A DNA stretch of 62,943 nucleotides from NCBI RefSeq assembly GCF_000315625.1, contig NW_005434587.1, positions 89,869-152,811 of the forward strand, given 5' to 3'. The translations under genes and the position numbers were made by a program. Below are positions 25,201 to 35,901 of this stretch, in pieces. This stretch comes from Guillardia theta CCMP2712. Taxonomy: Eukaryota > Cryptophyceae > Pyrenomonadales > Geminigeraceae. The notes below the pieces were generated by a model, which made no database searches, was not told the origin of the DNA, and was given only the letters and a program-made list of their open reading frames with translations. Positions within the stretch are counted from its first letter, which is position 1, and each line of letters begins with the position of its first letter.

Positions 25201-26270
25201 AGGAGGAGGAGGAGGAGGAGGAGGAGGAGGAGGAGGAGAAGAAGGGGAGAGGGAGGAGGAAGGCCAGAGGATCCGAGGAGAACACCAGGGAGGAAGCCGG
25301 AAGCACGTTTGTCGGGAGTGAACCTGGTTGGAAGTTTGCCCGGCGCCTGGAGATCTTGATGCTGAGAGCGATGATCTCTTTCCTCGTCCTCTTCCTGCGA
25401 CCGGGGACTTCCTTCGAGCCCGAGGTCCCTCCTGACGCGATCTACTTCGAGGAGATCTGCATGTCGCTGGTCTACTGGCACAACAAGGACAAGTGTCCTC
25501 TCAGCCAGAGGAAGAGGCGAGAGAAAATCGACGACCAAGTCAAGTCCTTGCAGGCCTTCCACATCATCTCCGCGTGGTACCTGGGGTGGAAGAGGAGGAG
25601 GATGCAGAAAGCAGCTGTTAGAGCCGACAGCTTGCTGGTTGACGACGCCCCTCCCTCGCCCGTGGAGGAGGAGGCGGCTCGCCCGCCGCTGACGGAGGAA
25701 GAGCTGCAGGCCGAGATCGATCGAAGAGTCTCGGAGGTGGTGGGGGAGCTGAAGACTGAGACGGAGAGTCTGAACAGGACGGCGAGGATCATGAAAACTG
25801 AGAACGACCTGCTGAACTGGACGATACAGGATCAGGAGCGGAAAATCGAGGAGCTCAAGGCGCAGGTCGCTGCGAGGAACGAACAGCTCTGGAGGATGAA
25901 GGAAAAGGAGATGAATCGCTCCAGCGATATACCCGAGCTGGCCCTCCCTGCTCAGCCCGAACTGCCTCCTCTCCCTGGCCTCGTGGTGAGCGAAGGGACA
26001 GGTCTGCAGCTCGGGAGCAGCGAAGGTCGAGGAGGGAATGAGCAGGGAGCCCGGTCGAAGTTGTACAACGCGGCCAAGGCCACCCAGAGCATGCAGAAGC
26101 TCGCGTCGTCCTCCCCTTGGAAGCGGGAGAAGAAAATCCTGCAGGAGATCGAGGAGCACAAGGAGGCCATCCAGGCGCTCTCCATCCAGGTCAAGCTCGC
26201 CAAGCACGAGCAGCAACAGACTGTGAGCTCCGCTTCCTATCACACCTCGAGCCCTCAGACGTGCCACTAA
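19237..26270 (+). CDS. Four-domain NALCN/Cch1-like cation channel with IQ motif
   Basis: Plasma-membrane ion channel with four 6-TM repeats. Exons: 19237-19785, 19880-20104, 20163-20500, 20612-21290, 21347-21735, and a long exon from 21908; the 21735/21908 join fits by phase. Pore-loop motifs are FQVASMDSA (I), VTDSW (II), VITLKWL (III) and FGDEWN (IV), giving a D-D-K-D filter ring. Domain IV continues MMDDCRVAFPSCT, very close in pattern to NALCN (GEDWNKIMHDC). S4 segments carry few Arg/Lys (RLLRTL, LRPVRLV, RLLRLPRLL), suggesting weak voltage sensing. The cytoplasmic tail has an IQ motif (VKIQQWYRKV, calmodulin-type), a poly-Asp/Glu run (25187-25240) and a coiled coil. A long soluble insert separates domains II and III. 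The stop used is TAA 26268-26270; GT at 26223 and an acceptor at 26289 could instead add small exons as far as ~26560. Confidence 0.88.
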
Positions 26271-28347
26271 CTTCACTGACCTTGACAGGCTCCAGAGGTC
26301 CGAGCTCGAGTCGAGCTGAAGCCGAGGTTGCCAGCATGCTTGTCAAGTGCCACGAGGCTCGCTGACTCGGAGGCTTGAGCAGGACGGAACAAGTTCACAA
26401 GGTGCAAGGGCTGGACCTGGCGGCATCCCACAAGCAGCAAGAGGTGAGATGATGATCGGATCGGATCGGACTAAACGGCTGACTCGGACTGTGACGCCGC
26501 AGCATTCGGAGAAGAGGAAGCGAACTCAACGGGAGAGCCCGATGTGGAACTAGTAAGTTCGGCCGCCGGGCCGCCGGGGTCCGGACTCCGGACTCTGGAG
26601 GACTCCGGGAATGAAGGAGTCGGTCTTCCAGTCAGCTGAGGCGGGTCCGTTCGGTTGTACCCACCCCCGATTTTCCCCTGGGGAATGTGCGGCAGGCAAA
26701 GGGGGAGACACGGTAGAGAGGTAGGGTTGTAACAGGAGAGGGCAGATGGAGTAGAGGGGGTTCGGGGTGGCTGTTCTGGCAGTGCAGGGAGGGGGAGTAT
26801 CACAATAGGGAGATAGGGGTACTATCACAGGGTTTTAAAGGGGGTCCTCTGTTAAATTATCAGGAATCACCCCTCAAATTGCACGGTAGTCGACAGACAT
26901 ATGGAGGGTAGACCACACAGTAGGGGTAGCAAACTTTGCCAGGCGCAACAGTGGGTCCAAAAAACTGGGTAGGGGTAGTGAAAGGTCGCATCTCGTTAGA
27001 AGCATCAGCAACGAAACTAAGTCTTTTCGAATTATTTTGAATACCCACCCTCTGAAAATATGCTCAAAATTCAGGATATGAGGAGGGTTGGGGGTCAAGA
27101 TCGGGTTGTACCATCGAGTCGGTTTAAAAAAACATTCGAGGGTAGTAATGACCTTTATAAATATATAGTTGTTGATTTAGGTACAAAATAAACTTCTGGT
27201 ACAATTGTTAGTACCGTACCTCTGGAACCTTCCAACCAAACGAGGCCTTGAAATGGTGGGTAGGGTAGTTGTTGTGAAATTAGGGTCTTCTTGCTACCGA
27301 ACAGTTTGATATTTGAATACCAAAATTTGAACAAGAACATAAAAATTGACCAACATTTGTACCATGTCTTTCAATTTTTTCCAAAAGGCTCTTGAATACC
27401 CTGGAAGGGAATGGAGGGGTTGTTGTCAGTCTGACATGGTGTAAGTATCGGGATGGAATCCGGCACGTGGGAGGTGGGGTAGTTCAAATGCTGGGGTAGG
27501 GGTACTGAGGTTCAAAATTGACACGACGGATTGTGTGGGGAATATCAGAGAAATACAAGGGTGGGGTAGTATGAGTGTGGGGTTGCAACGAGCACGGGGG
27601 TTGGGGTGGTAGAGGGCGTAGGAATGATGACATGAGAGCGCTTCGTGGCGGGATTGTGCATCAGGGAATGTTTGAAAGACGAGAAGGAGGGAAGGATAGT
27701 GGAAGAAAGGCAGGGAATGCAGGATCTAGAAACTAATGTGGGCAACGAATGAAGTGAACACGAGAAAGGGTTAAAGAGATGAGAAAGGAATGAGATTTGG
27801 CGGCAAAGAATTGATTTGGGTTGAAGGAGGGAGGCTGGATGCATGATTAGTTATGTGGATTCCAGAGCTACGACATAGTTTTTGAGGATTCGAACATCAT
27901 TCATGCTGGAATAGTATCGTGCAAGAAAAGGAATGAAAAAAACCAATACGGAGGAGGATTTCTGGGGTTGTGTCCAATGTAAAGATATGACTGATTCAAT
28001 GAGAGGGCGAGAGAGGATTTGAATTGAAAGGGAGTCGGGATATAGACATTATGATGCAGCAAGAATATGTTGATGCAAGTGAATGTTGATGCTAGTGAAT
28101 GATCGTAAAGGGACAGAAATAGATTAAAAGATTCGATGTTATGAATTGATGTACTACTTAGAAATGGTCCTGCGTGATTTACAACTTAGAAATCGGTCCT
28201 GCGAAAAGAAAGGAGGATATATGGCAAAACAGTGCTGTCATTATAAAAAGGTTCAAGAAGCATGATAACAAGACGATCCAATGAAGAAGGTTGTAAATCT
28301 GATCACGTGTCTGGTTTTCAGGTTGACAACAATTTCTTAGTCCAAAC
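26271..28347. other. Intergenic region, G-rich words on + strand
   Basis: Up to ~26560 may hold alternative 3' exons of the channel. 26555-26640 is a short GC island (GGCCGCCGGG, GGACTCCGG). 26690-27620 is studded with GGTAGGGG, GGGGTAG and GGTGGGTAGGG on the + strand, the sense strand of the aquaporin gene downstream. 27650-28340 is A/G-rich with no recognised gene. The promoter of the aquaporin gene should lie near its end. Confidence 0.55.
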
Positions 28348-29715
28348 ATGTCGTCCCTTCCTCCTTACCAATATACTCTAGCAGAGAAGACATTCTCAGA
28401 ATTTGTAGGCTGCTTCATCGTCAGTGCTCTTTCACTTGGCTTAGTTGTGAACCATCATTTGCCCGGAACGAAAGGGCATGGCTATGAATATGGCTTCATT
28501 GCGCTTGGTTTCGGTTTATCTTTCATTTTCCCCATGGTGATGCTCAATCACATTAGTGCAAGGTTGAATCCTGCCTCCATGGTCGCCTTGTGGGTTGCAG
28601 GATTGACTCCTTTTTCGCATGCTGTCGTCATGTCGATAGCGCAAGTCATTGGTTGGTTTTGTGGCTCCGTTCTGGTGTTTGGCTTATATCTCCCGCATTT
28701 CTCCACCGTTCCCAAACCTCCAAAAGAGGAAGAGGATGATGACTTTGCGATGAGGAGAAGTGCAGGACCCAAGGCACGTCAAATTGCGTCTGCAACGTTG
28801 AGAGAAGAAACTGATTTCAAGAGAGCTTGCTCAAGCCCATTCAAGATGAACAGAAGCGAGAGCATTGAGCAACGCAAGCTGCGATCGCTGGAGACCTTGG
28901 CACATAAGCTTGAGGAGAAACTGATGAAGAAGAATCTGCCTGCAGATATGCTACAGCGGTACCGAAGAGAGAAGACCATTGAGATCGCGGTGACGCAGCA
29001 GGCAATCAGGCAGCTTAGCGGATCCTTCCGAGTTCCCACACTGGAAGAGATTGCAATCCGACTCCCGAGCAATGGAGAATGCAAGTCACAAGCAAGCAGC
29101 GAGAGAGAGCTCAAATTTGATCCCAATGGGAAGAGCTGCAACGACAATGTGGACAATCTTGATGAGAACGAGACGATGAACGAGCGTTTGGTTTTGGACA
29201 CAAAGATTGATGAAGAGCCTATCAAGAGAAAGATAACAGAGAAGATGGCAAAGCTCAATGAGGAATATGCCAAGGCTCTGCATGCAGATAAGAGAATCAA
29301 GCTTGCCTCGTTCGGAACGACTCCAGCCATCCCCAACTTCTTCTTCAATGCCATCCAGGAATTCACTGCCACAGCCTTCTTGACTTGGGGCAACTTGATG
29401 ATGGCAGAGAAGGCTTACATGATGCCTCCTGAGGAGCGAACAGTCTACACCAATGTCGTCGTCCCTGCTCTTATCGGCCCGTGGATCTTCGTCCTCATTC
29501 TCGCTTTCGGAGGCAACATCAACCCCTCCATGAACCCAGCACGAGATCTTGGTCCCCGCATTGCGCACACCATCCTTCCTGTTCCCGGCAAGGGACCCAG
29601 CGACTGGTGGTACGCTCCGTGCATATATATGGGAGAGCTTGCTGGAGGCGCGATGGGTGGGTTCCTGTACTTGATGCTGAACAGCATGAACCATAGCCAA
29701 TGGAATCGTACATGA
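28348..29715 (+). CDS. Aquaglyceroporin (MIP family) with large cytoplasmic insertion
   Basis: Membrane channel for glycerol, water or small solutes. It is a single exon of 455 residues; ordinary MIP proteins are ~250-300. The first NPA is at residues 74-76 (ARLNPASM). The second is at 396-398 in MNPARDLGPR, where NPARD with the Asp is the glycerol-facilitator signature. TM1-TM3 occupy ~15-115 and TM4-TM6 ~330-445. About 200 residues between TM3 and TM4 (~120-325) form a charged, helical stretch containing an EEEDDDF cluster, basic SPFKMNRSE and long Glu/Lys helices. This is loop D, on the cytoplasmic side, so the insertion may bind a regulator or be phosphorylated; that is inference. The ATG follows no other in-frame Met and starts just before TM1. 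Confidence 0.9.
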   Translation: MSSLPPYQYTLAEKTFSEFVGCFIVSALSLGLVVNHHLPGTKGHGYEYGFIALGFGLSFIFPMVMLNHISARLNPASMVALWVAGLTPFSHAVVMSIAQVIGWFCGSVLVFGLYLPHFSTVPKPPKEEEDDDFAMRRSAGPKARQIASATLREETDFKRACSSPFKMNRSESIEQRKLRSLETLAHKLEEKLMKKNLPADMLQRYRREKTIEIAVTQQAIRQLSGSFRVPTLEEIAIRLPSNGECKSQASSERELKFDPNGKSCNDNVDNLDENETMNERLVLDTKIDEEPIKRKITEKMAKLNEEYAKALHADKRIKLASFGTTPAIPNFFFNAIQEFTATAFLTWGNLMMAEKAYMMPPEERTVYTNVVVPALIGPWIFVLILAFGGNINPSMNPARDLGPRIAHTILPVPGKGPSDWWYAPCIYMGELAGGAMGGFLYLMLNSMNHSQWNRT

Positions 29716-29854
29716 GAAATTTCGTTGACTCACATCTACGATTTCGGGAGACGGGAGGGGTTTGATTGGATTATCTTTCTATTGCATTTTTCCGTAAGAT
29801 TGATTGAACCGATTAAGAGATTGTAATCATTTCTCATGATTGAATAATAGACGT

Positions 29855-31378
29855 CTACCTGCTAAGGTAGAGACTCTTGAGCTGCTCCACGATAATGAAG
29901 CAGAAAACCGTGTGCCCTCCGCAGCGAAGATAGTAGGGCCAGAAGCTTCATGCTCGTTAGACATGCTCATCTCACAGACCAGTCAACTCACCCATTCCAA
30001 AGTGAAAGAACTCCTTCAGTCTTAGCGATAGTGCCGATGGTCTACAGAAGTGAACAAGTTAGCAACACTTCTTGTCTCGAATCCTTCGCTCACTTGGACA
30101 GTCGAGCGGTAAGGTAGCAACTTGGTCACGGGGTCGGGTCTCTGAGCAAAAATTAGTAATTCTTGGGGAGGAAATTAAGTAGGAGGGCGAAACCTGCGAA
30201 GCCATCCTGTTCTTGGCGGTTTCGAACGGCATCGTAACAGACGCATAAAACCTGTTCAAAAAGGTTCATTGCAGGGATAAGAACTGGCACCAACTCACAG
30301 TCCAGAAGTCATTGAGGCACAGAACACGTTAGAGAATTTGCCAGTAACTCCGAGCTGGTTGAAGGTTGATTTCAACTGATCGTACGTTCCAACCTATCCA
30401 GCAGGTGAGCTTCCTTATACATATCACCTCATGCGCTCTACCTGGCAAGCTCCGACAAGCATAGCACGATTAACAAAAGGCATGCAACCACGCCAGTAGC
30501 TAAAATTCCTTCAGTGGCACAGAAAACGAGATGGTCGAACATACGCAAAGATTCCTTCCTCGCGGGCGATGCGGACGGCAGCATCAACCACAGACTTGTA
30601 GTTGCGACGCTGATGACCGTGAGATTAGTCTGAATAGCTTGTTGTGACAAGGAAAGAACCAGTTCTGGAGGAAGTGCACTGTCGTTACTCATTCTCACGA
30701 GAGAGACCTAGAACCCGAGAGTAAGGGATAAAGGTGACAATAACTCTCTAAAAGAACCTCAGCTGGGCAAGAAACCACAGCAGCGCATGCGCCAGAGGCG
30801 ACGCCAACTGCAAGTCTGCTCCAGACATCGATTTCTCGATACTTGGCAAGAGCATCTCTCATTACGTCGAACAACCCCAACCTCGAAGTTGCATAGAAGA
30901 CTTGTCTCATCACACCAGCAGACAAACCCTTGTACAGCGACATGGCTCCATCCTGCATCATCCAATCACTTCCGTATCCAGCTTCCACCGTGCTCAGACC
31001 TTTTTGACGATCTGTTGAAAGAAGGGAACGAAGCCCAACCCCTCCGAATTTCCTGTCGAAGCAACATCAAGAATCACAAGGTCCTGTCTCCTTTCCTTAC
31101 CAGAAGCGGTAGCGAGATTCATTCGGACGGCAACCTGTAGAAGCACATCAAAGGAAGTGGTCTCGTCATAAACAAAGCTACGGTGTTGAATGGGTGCACA
31201 ATGACCCATGCGCCGATACCACCGATGCCTGGAATCATTTCATTACTTGAACACATTAGGAGGTCAAAGTTGTACCTCCGGTGGCAAAATTCACAGCTGC
31301 AGGTAGAGTCTTTTTGTTCGCTGAAAGCAAATCAAATCATCGCGAAGCACAAGCCATCTCAATGCCAAACTTACACAT
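29855..31378 (-). CDS. Mitochondrial carrier, oxoglutarate/malate type
   Basis: Inner-membrane six-helix exchanger. Fourteen exons splice in phase: 31378-31375, 31320-31276, 31228-31182, 31134-31101, 31052-31000, 30952-30758, 30707-30660, 30609-30545, 30499-30442, 30393-30299, 30251-30194, 30141-30094, 30041-29992, 29945-29855. The first exon is only ATG+T. The three carrier repeats show PFNTVAVRM (Asn replaces the usual acidic residue), PAEVSLVRM and PFETAKNRM. Matches to the oxoglutarate/malate carrier (SLC25A11-like) include YKGLSAGVMRQ, RLGLFDVM, RRNYKSVVDAAVRIAREEG, YWRGCMPFVNRAML and YYLRCGGHTVF. Introns are ~40-65 nt. It is convergent with the aquaporin gene, with only ~140 nt between stops. 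The substrate is inferred from family resemblance. Confidence 0.92.
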
Positions 31379-33544
31379 TCTAACGAATCCAGGTCGTTCA
31401 CGGTTCGATAGTGCTCTGGAAAGAAAGCTTTCAGGAAAACAGATAACTTTTCAATTCAATTGTACGTCTTGTATCTACACCATTACATGCACTTTAACAA
31501 AACATCACCAAGCATTTCTATTCACTGTACTCTTCTTCGGTCCAACATCTCACATCTATCCCTAGAATCAGGATCTCGTTCTTCCTGCTGTGCTGACTGC
31601 ACATCTCAAAAAGATTTCATCTTGATGTATGTTCACTGTCCAGCTTATTGGTTACCACATTACTCTACATCAAGTCGACCTTTCCAACAGCAAATGATCC
31701 TGTTGTGCATGAACCTCGTCTCATCGTCCCCCTTACAGCTTGCCTAGCCTGTTGCTTCCATCTCCTTCTCCTTCATGCTACATCCTTATGTCTTTCTCTC
31801 ATCATGCCGAACAAAGGTGCTATCTTCTCCCTGCACTGCCTGCCTGCCTGCCTGCATGTCTGCCTGTCCCTATGCCTGTGGCATCGCGATCCTTCCGCCT
31901 GTACTACCCCACCACCTACGCACGATGGGAGGATCACCCTACCCTTATAAATTGATCTTTTTCGACCACTTTAGTACCGGTACTAAGAGACCATTCCCCT
32001 ACATGGTCCGAACCCCTACACAGCGAGCGACTGTTCCAAATCAACCTGGCGAAAAGGCTTCAACTAGTAACCTCATAATTTCAGGAAAAACTGAATATGC
32101 CTTTTATACTTTGAAATCTGCCATGTATTTTTCCCAACTCTGTACACCTCATCGGCCAACTTTCAATTCCCTGGCCCTACCTCCAAGAAGGAAGGGGCGT
32201 ATACCACCCTACCCCTCATCAGAGCCAATATTGTATGATTCGCGGGTAGGGTAGCATGAACGACCAATCTAAACCATAGTCCCCCTCCTTCATCATCATC
32301 ATCATCTCCTCCTCCTCCTTCTCCTCCTTCTCCTCCTCCTCTTCGTATCCAACCATGCTGTATCGCTCTTGCTTGTCATTGTCGTATTGCATCCTCTAGA
32401 AAATCACCCAAGATCTTTGCGCATTTGCATAGCAATTCAACATTCAATGCTTTTCTTATCTTATCTGGCTGTAAATCACTCTAAACAAGACCAAGGCAAA
32501 ACATTACAACCATCCGCTCCTACATTCAAATCAAAACTACCTTCCTCTATCTTCTTTGTAATTTTTCAATAAACTTTCATCAGCAGGTATAGCAAAACCA
32601 ATGTCATTCTTGGACGTGCCAGTGTAAAGAAATTTCATATTTTTCACCAATAAGCACGAAGTCACATATCATCGGTGAAAGCAAAGAAGAAGGTGGATCG
32701 ACACAAAGGTAAACTATACACAAATGAAGACCTCGAAGCTCTGCTAACCTTAGAATTGAGAATGTCAATGCTACCGTTTTTCTATGATAAATCCATACCT
32801 CGATCCTCCAAGATTCAAATTCTTCTAAAAAGTAAAGAAAGCCGAATGAAAAGTGAAAAGCGAAAAGTGAGCAATCTATTTCAATGGACTCTATTTCAAT
32901 GGACTAAACTCTTGGATACTCGATCCCATTACTCTTTGGTGCTAGTAATCCACAAAGAATGACGTTGCAAATAAAAGAAGATGAAAGTTGATTATTTTCG
33001 GAATAAACAGTGGAAAGACAGAATGATGAGGAGAAGATCATCTGTGTTTCAGCTCTTGCAGCGCTTGTGTTTGTGGGGTTGAGAATCGGGAAGGGAGAAT
33101 CATGAGTGGTATAGAGGAGTAGGAGGACAAAAGCACAATCCACAACAGACACAACCGTCATAATGAGCAAACAAGTGTGTGCAGCAGGAGTTGGAGCAGC
33201 AGCAAAGACAACAGGAACACACTGAATCTCCTCCTCCCCCCTCCCCTGCTCCTCCTGCAATGAAAAATTGTTACCGTCCCCTTTCTGCGATTTACAGCGA
33301 GGGAAACTGGCCATCCATCATACTGGTTCTCCCACCTCTGGTCGATAATCATCCAGGTTACCATTTATGACCCTCACGGCAGGATCTGTTCCGAAAATGC
33401 GCTAGTGAAGGTTGGGAGGCAGAGGAGGCGAGGAGCGGGGCAGACGGAGAGCTGCTGGGAATGTGGTAGAAGTGAGCTGGGATGAGCTCTGAGACGATCT
33501 CCGCATGAGCAGGAGCTGCCGCTGAGACTGCAGGCCACCTGAGA
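31379..33544. other. Intergenic region
   Basis: No gene recognised. 31830-31880 has CCTGCCTG-type repeats, 31900-32240 has CTACCCC words, and 32290-32345 has (CAT)n and (CTC)n microsatellites. The 95-residue frame at 32675-32962 has no recognised motif and contains a local duplication (TTTCAATGGACT twice, ~32878-32906), so it was not called as a gene. Confidence 0.5.
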
Positions 33545-35451
33545 ATGAAGAAGCTGATGCAGCTGCGTGCAAGGGCGAATGGCAACAAATTCATTTTCAC
33601 GATTGTCATCCGGACTGTACGTGTAGATCCATCAGTGAAGCTGGAGGTCATCTAGACATCTGTCAAGCATACCTTGATTGCTAAACCTTCTGTATAGGAC
33701 TTTGAGGCCTCGGTTTCGATTCATCGTGGCTCGAACCTCGTCGAAACAAAAATACAGCCCATTATGAACAAAAAGATAACATGGAACGAGACTTTTGAAA
33801 TTCTATGCACACTTTACAGGTCAGTGATTGTCCAATCCTTCCTTGCTGTCTGATTCATGTATGCTGTCTGATTCATGAATGCTGTCTAGGACTAAGGAGG
33901 GCGACTTCCAAGAAAAGATCGCAAAGATCCAGCTGAGGGGATCTCATGAATCATACAGCACAGGTGCGTCAAAGGCTACGGGCCCGGTCTTGGCATCGGC
34001 AAAGGTTTGATTTCTTTGAATTGCTCCTTAAGAACCAACTCATCGCACAAGAACAGTTTGATTTGACAAAAGCTGCGAGCACAACCTTCGAAGGGAAGGT
34101 GATGGACTTTGACGTGGCGTTGAACTCGAAAGTACTCCATTCCTCTTCAACGGTGTCAACTTTCGGCACCATGAGCTTACAGATAAGATCAAGGTAGACG
34201 TAGGTACAACTCCTGTGACGTAAGCTCATCCTGGCGTTTCCCTGAAAGATATTTTGGAGCTGGTGTGGAGCAAATCAACGAAATGTCGACGAATCTAGAT
34301 GATGTTTGGGCCGTGAGATGGTTTTCATTCCACTGATTCGAGTTATCAGAGCCTCCATCTTCAGACTCCAGTCAGACACAGCTTGTCCTCAACCCCGAAG
34401 GAACCAAAGGAGTACCCCGAGAAACTCCCTTCTCTCAACCCGGATGTGATATCTCTTTTCCTCCCACTGCTCTCCTCCCCGTGATGCCAGGAGCAGGAGC
34501 CTAGCTTTCCGGGACTTCGGGGAACGACGAGATACAAGGTCACTTGCATCTACTACATTGAAGTCATCTCATTGCCCAGCAGGCTACAACTGGTAATTCT
34601 GTGTCCAGGGACTCACTGGAAATCGAGGAGGTACACGGTAAAACTGTTTGCATGGGGGATGATAAGGGTCACAGGAAGAGACAAACTCGCCTTTCACACC
34701 CGATGAGTCAGCGATCGAAGTAGTTCAGAACCTTCGAGAGCCAGTCAAGGTCCTCCTGAATCCCAGAGAGATGAGGGAGCTGAAGAAGTCAGAAACACGT
34801 GAATGGCGCTTGTTCGCGAGGCCCCGCACTGAGAAAGTCAGCAGTTCATGAAGCGGATGAGGCCATCGCGAAAACAAAGATGCATCATCATTATGAAGAG
34901 GTGATCCGCTCTGCCCAGAGAAGTGAGCGGTCAACTCTCATGCAAGAGCGAGAGGTGCTTTGCTGCGTTCTATTCCGATCAGTCTGATAGAGGTGTGTTG
35001 GTGAACACAGATAGACCATCTCAAAGGCATGATAGAGAAGTGCAAGGCCGAGATCTACCACCGAGACAAGATCATACAGGGCCTTCAACTGAGCGAGTAT
35101 AACCTCCGATTGCAAGTGGCCTCGCTCAACTCTCGCATGAGTGAAACGGCGAGGTACCTACGAGTCTAAGGAGGCAAGAGTTTTTATCTTCTCACTGTGT
35201 TGCAAGGCAAGAAAACGGGGCATCCGAAACAAACCTCTCTCACGACATACAGGAGGTGGCTGATATCTGACATTCTTTCGCCTAATCTGAAAATTCTTAG
35301 GCAATTGCAAGTGAGACTGAACGTCTTACACTTGCGTATCTGCCTGTGATCAGGTCAAAGATGTGATTCTTGCGTAATACTTTAATAATCTCTGCTCAGG
35401 GACCTCATGAAAGAGCTTGAGGATACAAGATTTCACCAGCAGTATCGATGA
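33545..35451 (+). CDS. NT-C2 (EEIG1/EHBP1-type) domain protein with coiled coil
   Basis: Exons 33545-33616, 33698-33829, 33890-33963, 34052-34193 and 34249-34312 join in phase into an N-terminal C2-like domain. It runs KFIFTIVI, then SVSIHRGSNLVETK, ITWNETFEILCTLYR, EKIAKIQLRG, EQFDLTKAAS and FGTMSLQIRS. This order of strands and the WNE-F-x(3)-CTL core match the NT-C2 domain that targets proteins to membranes. A Ser/Pro linker follows (34350-34480). Later exons give helical segments, for example MHHHYEEVIRSAQRSERS (~34890), IDHLKGMIEKCKAEI (~35013) and DLMKELEDTRFHQQYR, ending with TGA at 35449-35451. Boundaries after 34312 are uncertain. The domain order resembles plant and animal NT-C2/coiled-coil proteins; the cellular role is unknown. 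Confidence 0.62.
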
Positions 35452-35901
35452 TGCATCAGAAAGAACGGTCTACCAAATATTCTTTCTTTGGTTCTCCGTG
35501 CCAAACTCGTGTACTATTCTACATTGCCCTGCGGAAAGAAGCGCCTGTCTGCATGGCAAGATTTCTTGTAGTTGCAAAGCAAATTTGTTGCATTCTCCTC
35601 CCCTCCCTCCCTCCCTCCATCGCTCGCTCCCTCTTCAGTTCTTCCATATCCCCATCATAAACCCCGCTATACCTATCACGTTGACCAACAACCAGAAATC
35701 GTTTCTTCCCTCCCTCCCTCCACCCACCCACCCAACTTTCCCGTTCCTCTCCTCCATTTCATCTCCATTGCCAGTGCCCCCTTTCGTTCTACCCCTGAAC
35801 TACCCCATATATTGAGGACAAATACACCGGTGGTAAGTGGTGCCTTGCTTCCATGTAATGCGGGCGTATCGGACAAGGACCTGCAAAGAAGGAGGAGGGA
35901 G
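35452..35901. other. Intergenic region, C/T-rich
   Basis: Tracts of CCCTCC (35595-35630, 35700-35740) and TACCCC-like words precede the ATG at 35902. An in-frame upstream Met at 35572 would add ~110 low-complexity residues in front of a clear signal peptide, so it was not used. Confidence 0.5.

Noticed and set aside
32675-32962. 95-aa ORF in the 31379-33544 intergenic region
   Set aside because: A/T-rich, contains a local duplication, and has no motif or splice partner.
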